The notes below the pieces were generated by a model. The model worked only from the letters and a program-made list of their open reading frames with translations, was not told where the DNA came from and searched no databases. Made by a program: the position numbers and the translations under genes. A DNA stretch of 64,000 nucleotides from Erigeron canadensis (lineage: Eukaryota; Streptophyta; Magnoliopsida; Asterales; Asteraceae), in the NCBI RefSeq assembly GCF_010389155.1, contig NC_057765.1, forward strand, positions 20,540,270 through 20,604,269, given 5' to 3'. Numbering within the stretch: position 1 is the first letter of the stretch; each line of letters opens with the position of its first letter. This document shows positions 63,074-64,000 of the stretch, one piece after another.

Positions 63074-64000
63074 TCACTAACTTGGGTGTGCAGGGCGATC
63101 GAAACAAAAATATTTGGTATCTGGACAGCGCAGCTGGCCGGACTATGACCGGATGTAAGCCCCTGCTGGAAGAGTTCACTGCATGTGATGGACCTGCAGT
63201 GACATTTGGTAATGATGGAAGTGGGAAAACTGAAGGATATGGTGTTGTTGACAATGGGCAGATTCAATTCACTAAGGTTGCATTTGTAAATGGTTTGAAA
63301 TATAACCTGATAAGTGTCAGTCAACTTTGTGATGATGGATATAGGGTACTGTTCGACATTGCTCAAGGCACTGTTTTTAACAAGGATTGGAAGGTAGTAA
63401 TGATTGCACCAAGAAAAGGGAATGTGTACATCATGAACATGGAGCCTACTCCAAAAGAGCATTGTTTCTATGTCAAGGCTGATGAGGACACCAACTGGCT
63501 GTGGCATAAACGGTTATCCCATCTTAACTTCAAAAACATTAACAAGTTGTCAAGAAAGCAACTAGTTGATGGGATACCTTTGTTTTCCTTTAAAAGGGAG
63601 AAGCCATGTCCAGGGTGTGAAATGGGCAAAAAGAAAAGAGCCAGTTTCAAGACCAAACAGAATTTCAGCATCACTGAACCTCTTCACATGCTTCATATGG
63701 ACCTTTTTGGTCCAGTGAATGTTCAAACTAAAGCTGGTAAAAGGTACACTTTGGTTGTGGTCGATGAATACACCAGATTTTGTTGGGTGATATTTATCAG
63801 ATCAAAGAGTGATGCATCTGGTGAAATTATCTCTCTCATCAAGCGAATTGAGCTCAAGTTTACCAAGAAAGTTTGTCAGTTGCGAAGTGATAACGGTACA
63901 GAATTCATGAATAAAGAATTGGAGACATTTTGCACTGACACTGGCGTTTCTCAAAACTTCTCGTCAGCTCGTTCTCCAGAACAAAATGGTGTGGTTGAAA
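63070..64000 (+). CDS. pol: Sire-D pol (protease and integrase), partial, no start of its own
   Basis: The frame opens at 63070 directly after a stop at 63067-63069 and stays open to the window end. It reads LITNLGVQGDRNKNIWYLDS, then AAGRTMTG (protease, DSA where most copia have DSG). The integrase zinc region follows ([26 protein letters not shown]). The integrase core has [20 protein letters not shown] and NGVVE at the very end. There is no ATG, so synthesis must depend on frameshifting from gag or on a spliced RNA. GTGTGCAG|GG at 63086-63095 resembles a 3' splice site. RT and RNase H lie beyond the window. Confidence 0.9.
   Translation, partial: MITNLGVQGDRNKNIWYLDSAAGRTMTGCKPLLEEFTACDGPAVTFGNDGSGKTEGYGVVDNGQIQFTKVAFVNGLKYNLISVSQLCDDGYRVLFDIAQGTVFNKDWKVVMIAPRKGNVYIMNMEPTPKEHCFYVKADEDTNWLWHKRLSHLNFKNINKLSRKQLVDGIPLFSFKREKPCPGCEMGKKKRASFKTKQNFSITEPLHMLHMDLFGPVNVQTKAGKRYTLVVVDEYTRFCWVIFIRSKSDASGEIISLIKRIELKFTKKVCQLRSDNGTEFMNKELETFCTDTGVSQNFSSARSPEQNGVVE

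Larger units (their letters stand above)
59643..64000 (+). mobile_element. Sire-D, Sirevirus-like copia, runs off window
   Basis: 5' LTR from 59643, primer site 60612-60623, open gag and open start of pol. No lesion is seen in the 3.3 kb of coding sequence present, so this copy may be intact. Same family as Sire-C. The 3' half and 3' LTR lie beyond 64000, so activity and the target duplication cannot be judged. Confidence 0.92.

Noticed and set aside
63060..63075. Canonical -1 slippery heptamer at the gag-pol junction
   Set aside because: The sequence is A-rich but the first base of the heptamer does not fit X-XXY-YYZ in the gag frame.

Overview
This window is plant nuclear DNA made almost entirely of retroelements. 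It was most likely taken from a repeat-rich intergenic region of a eudicot. The evidence is a set of Ty1/copia and Ty3/gypsy LTR retrotransposons with plant-type initiator-Met primer sites (TGGTATCAGAGC), plant-style LTRs, Mutator-like MITEs and Helitron-like ends. I found no convincing host protein-coding gene, tRNA, rRNA or organellar sequence. The species cannot be named from sequence alone. An asterid such as Asteraceae would fit the element types, but that is a guess.

Layout, using element names of my own. 1-2049 is a decayed minus-strand copia, Copia-E, whose 5' part continues at 25842-26325. It is split by Sire-A (2050-25836, plus strand), a Sirevirus-like copia with LTRs, gag, pol, a third coiled-coil ORF (aORF) and a CTCCC target duplication. 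Sire-A is split in turn by Copia-B (8052-19901, minus strand, TTAAC duplication), so the nest is three levels deep. 26330-31454 is a very decayed minus-strand copia, Copia-F, with a 5' LTR and a long repeat-rich leader. 31501-35866 is a 4.4-kb TG...CA unit with an AGTAT duplication, best read as a solo LTR (LTR-S). 35872-38474 holds foldback and palindromic repeats, a Mutator-type MITE (M1) and a Helitron-like repeat. 38480-47170 is a complete but mutated chromovirus (Gypsy-G, GATTG duplication) inserted in that repeat. 47171-48308 has a Helitron-like 3' end and simple repeats. 48309-56638 is Sire-C, a minus-strand Sirevirus-like element truncated at both ends. 56639-59642 is AT-rich DNA with a 90-bp tandem repeat, a Helitron-like end and MITE M2. 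59643-64000 is Sire-D, a young-looking plus-strand relative of Sire-C with open gag and pol that runs off the window.

How the parts work together: each autonomous element supplies its own capsid (gag), protease, integrase, reverse transcriptase and RNase H. The copia order is PR-INT-RT-RH. The gypsy order is PR-RT-RH-INT plus a C-terminal chromodomain. In all four better-preserved copia elements (A, B, C, D) gag ends about 8-25 nt before a TGCAG|G sequence, and pol then continues in another frame.

The most unusual signal is not a gene. Several unrelated elements carry short families of hairpins in which the loop or core sequence is conserved but the two stem arms change together. These are in the Copia-B leader (18350-19143), the Copia-B 3' region (10645-11162), the Gypsy-G LTRs (39390-39512 and 46165-46287) and the Copia-E leader (26215-26288). 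Stem compensation of this kind points either to selected RNA or DNA structure or to a palindrome-generating replication mechanism.
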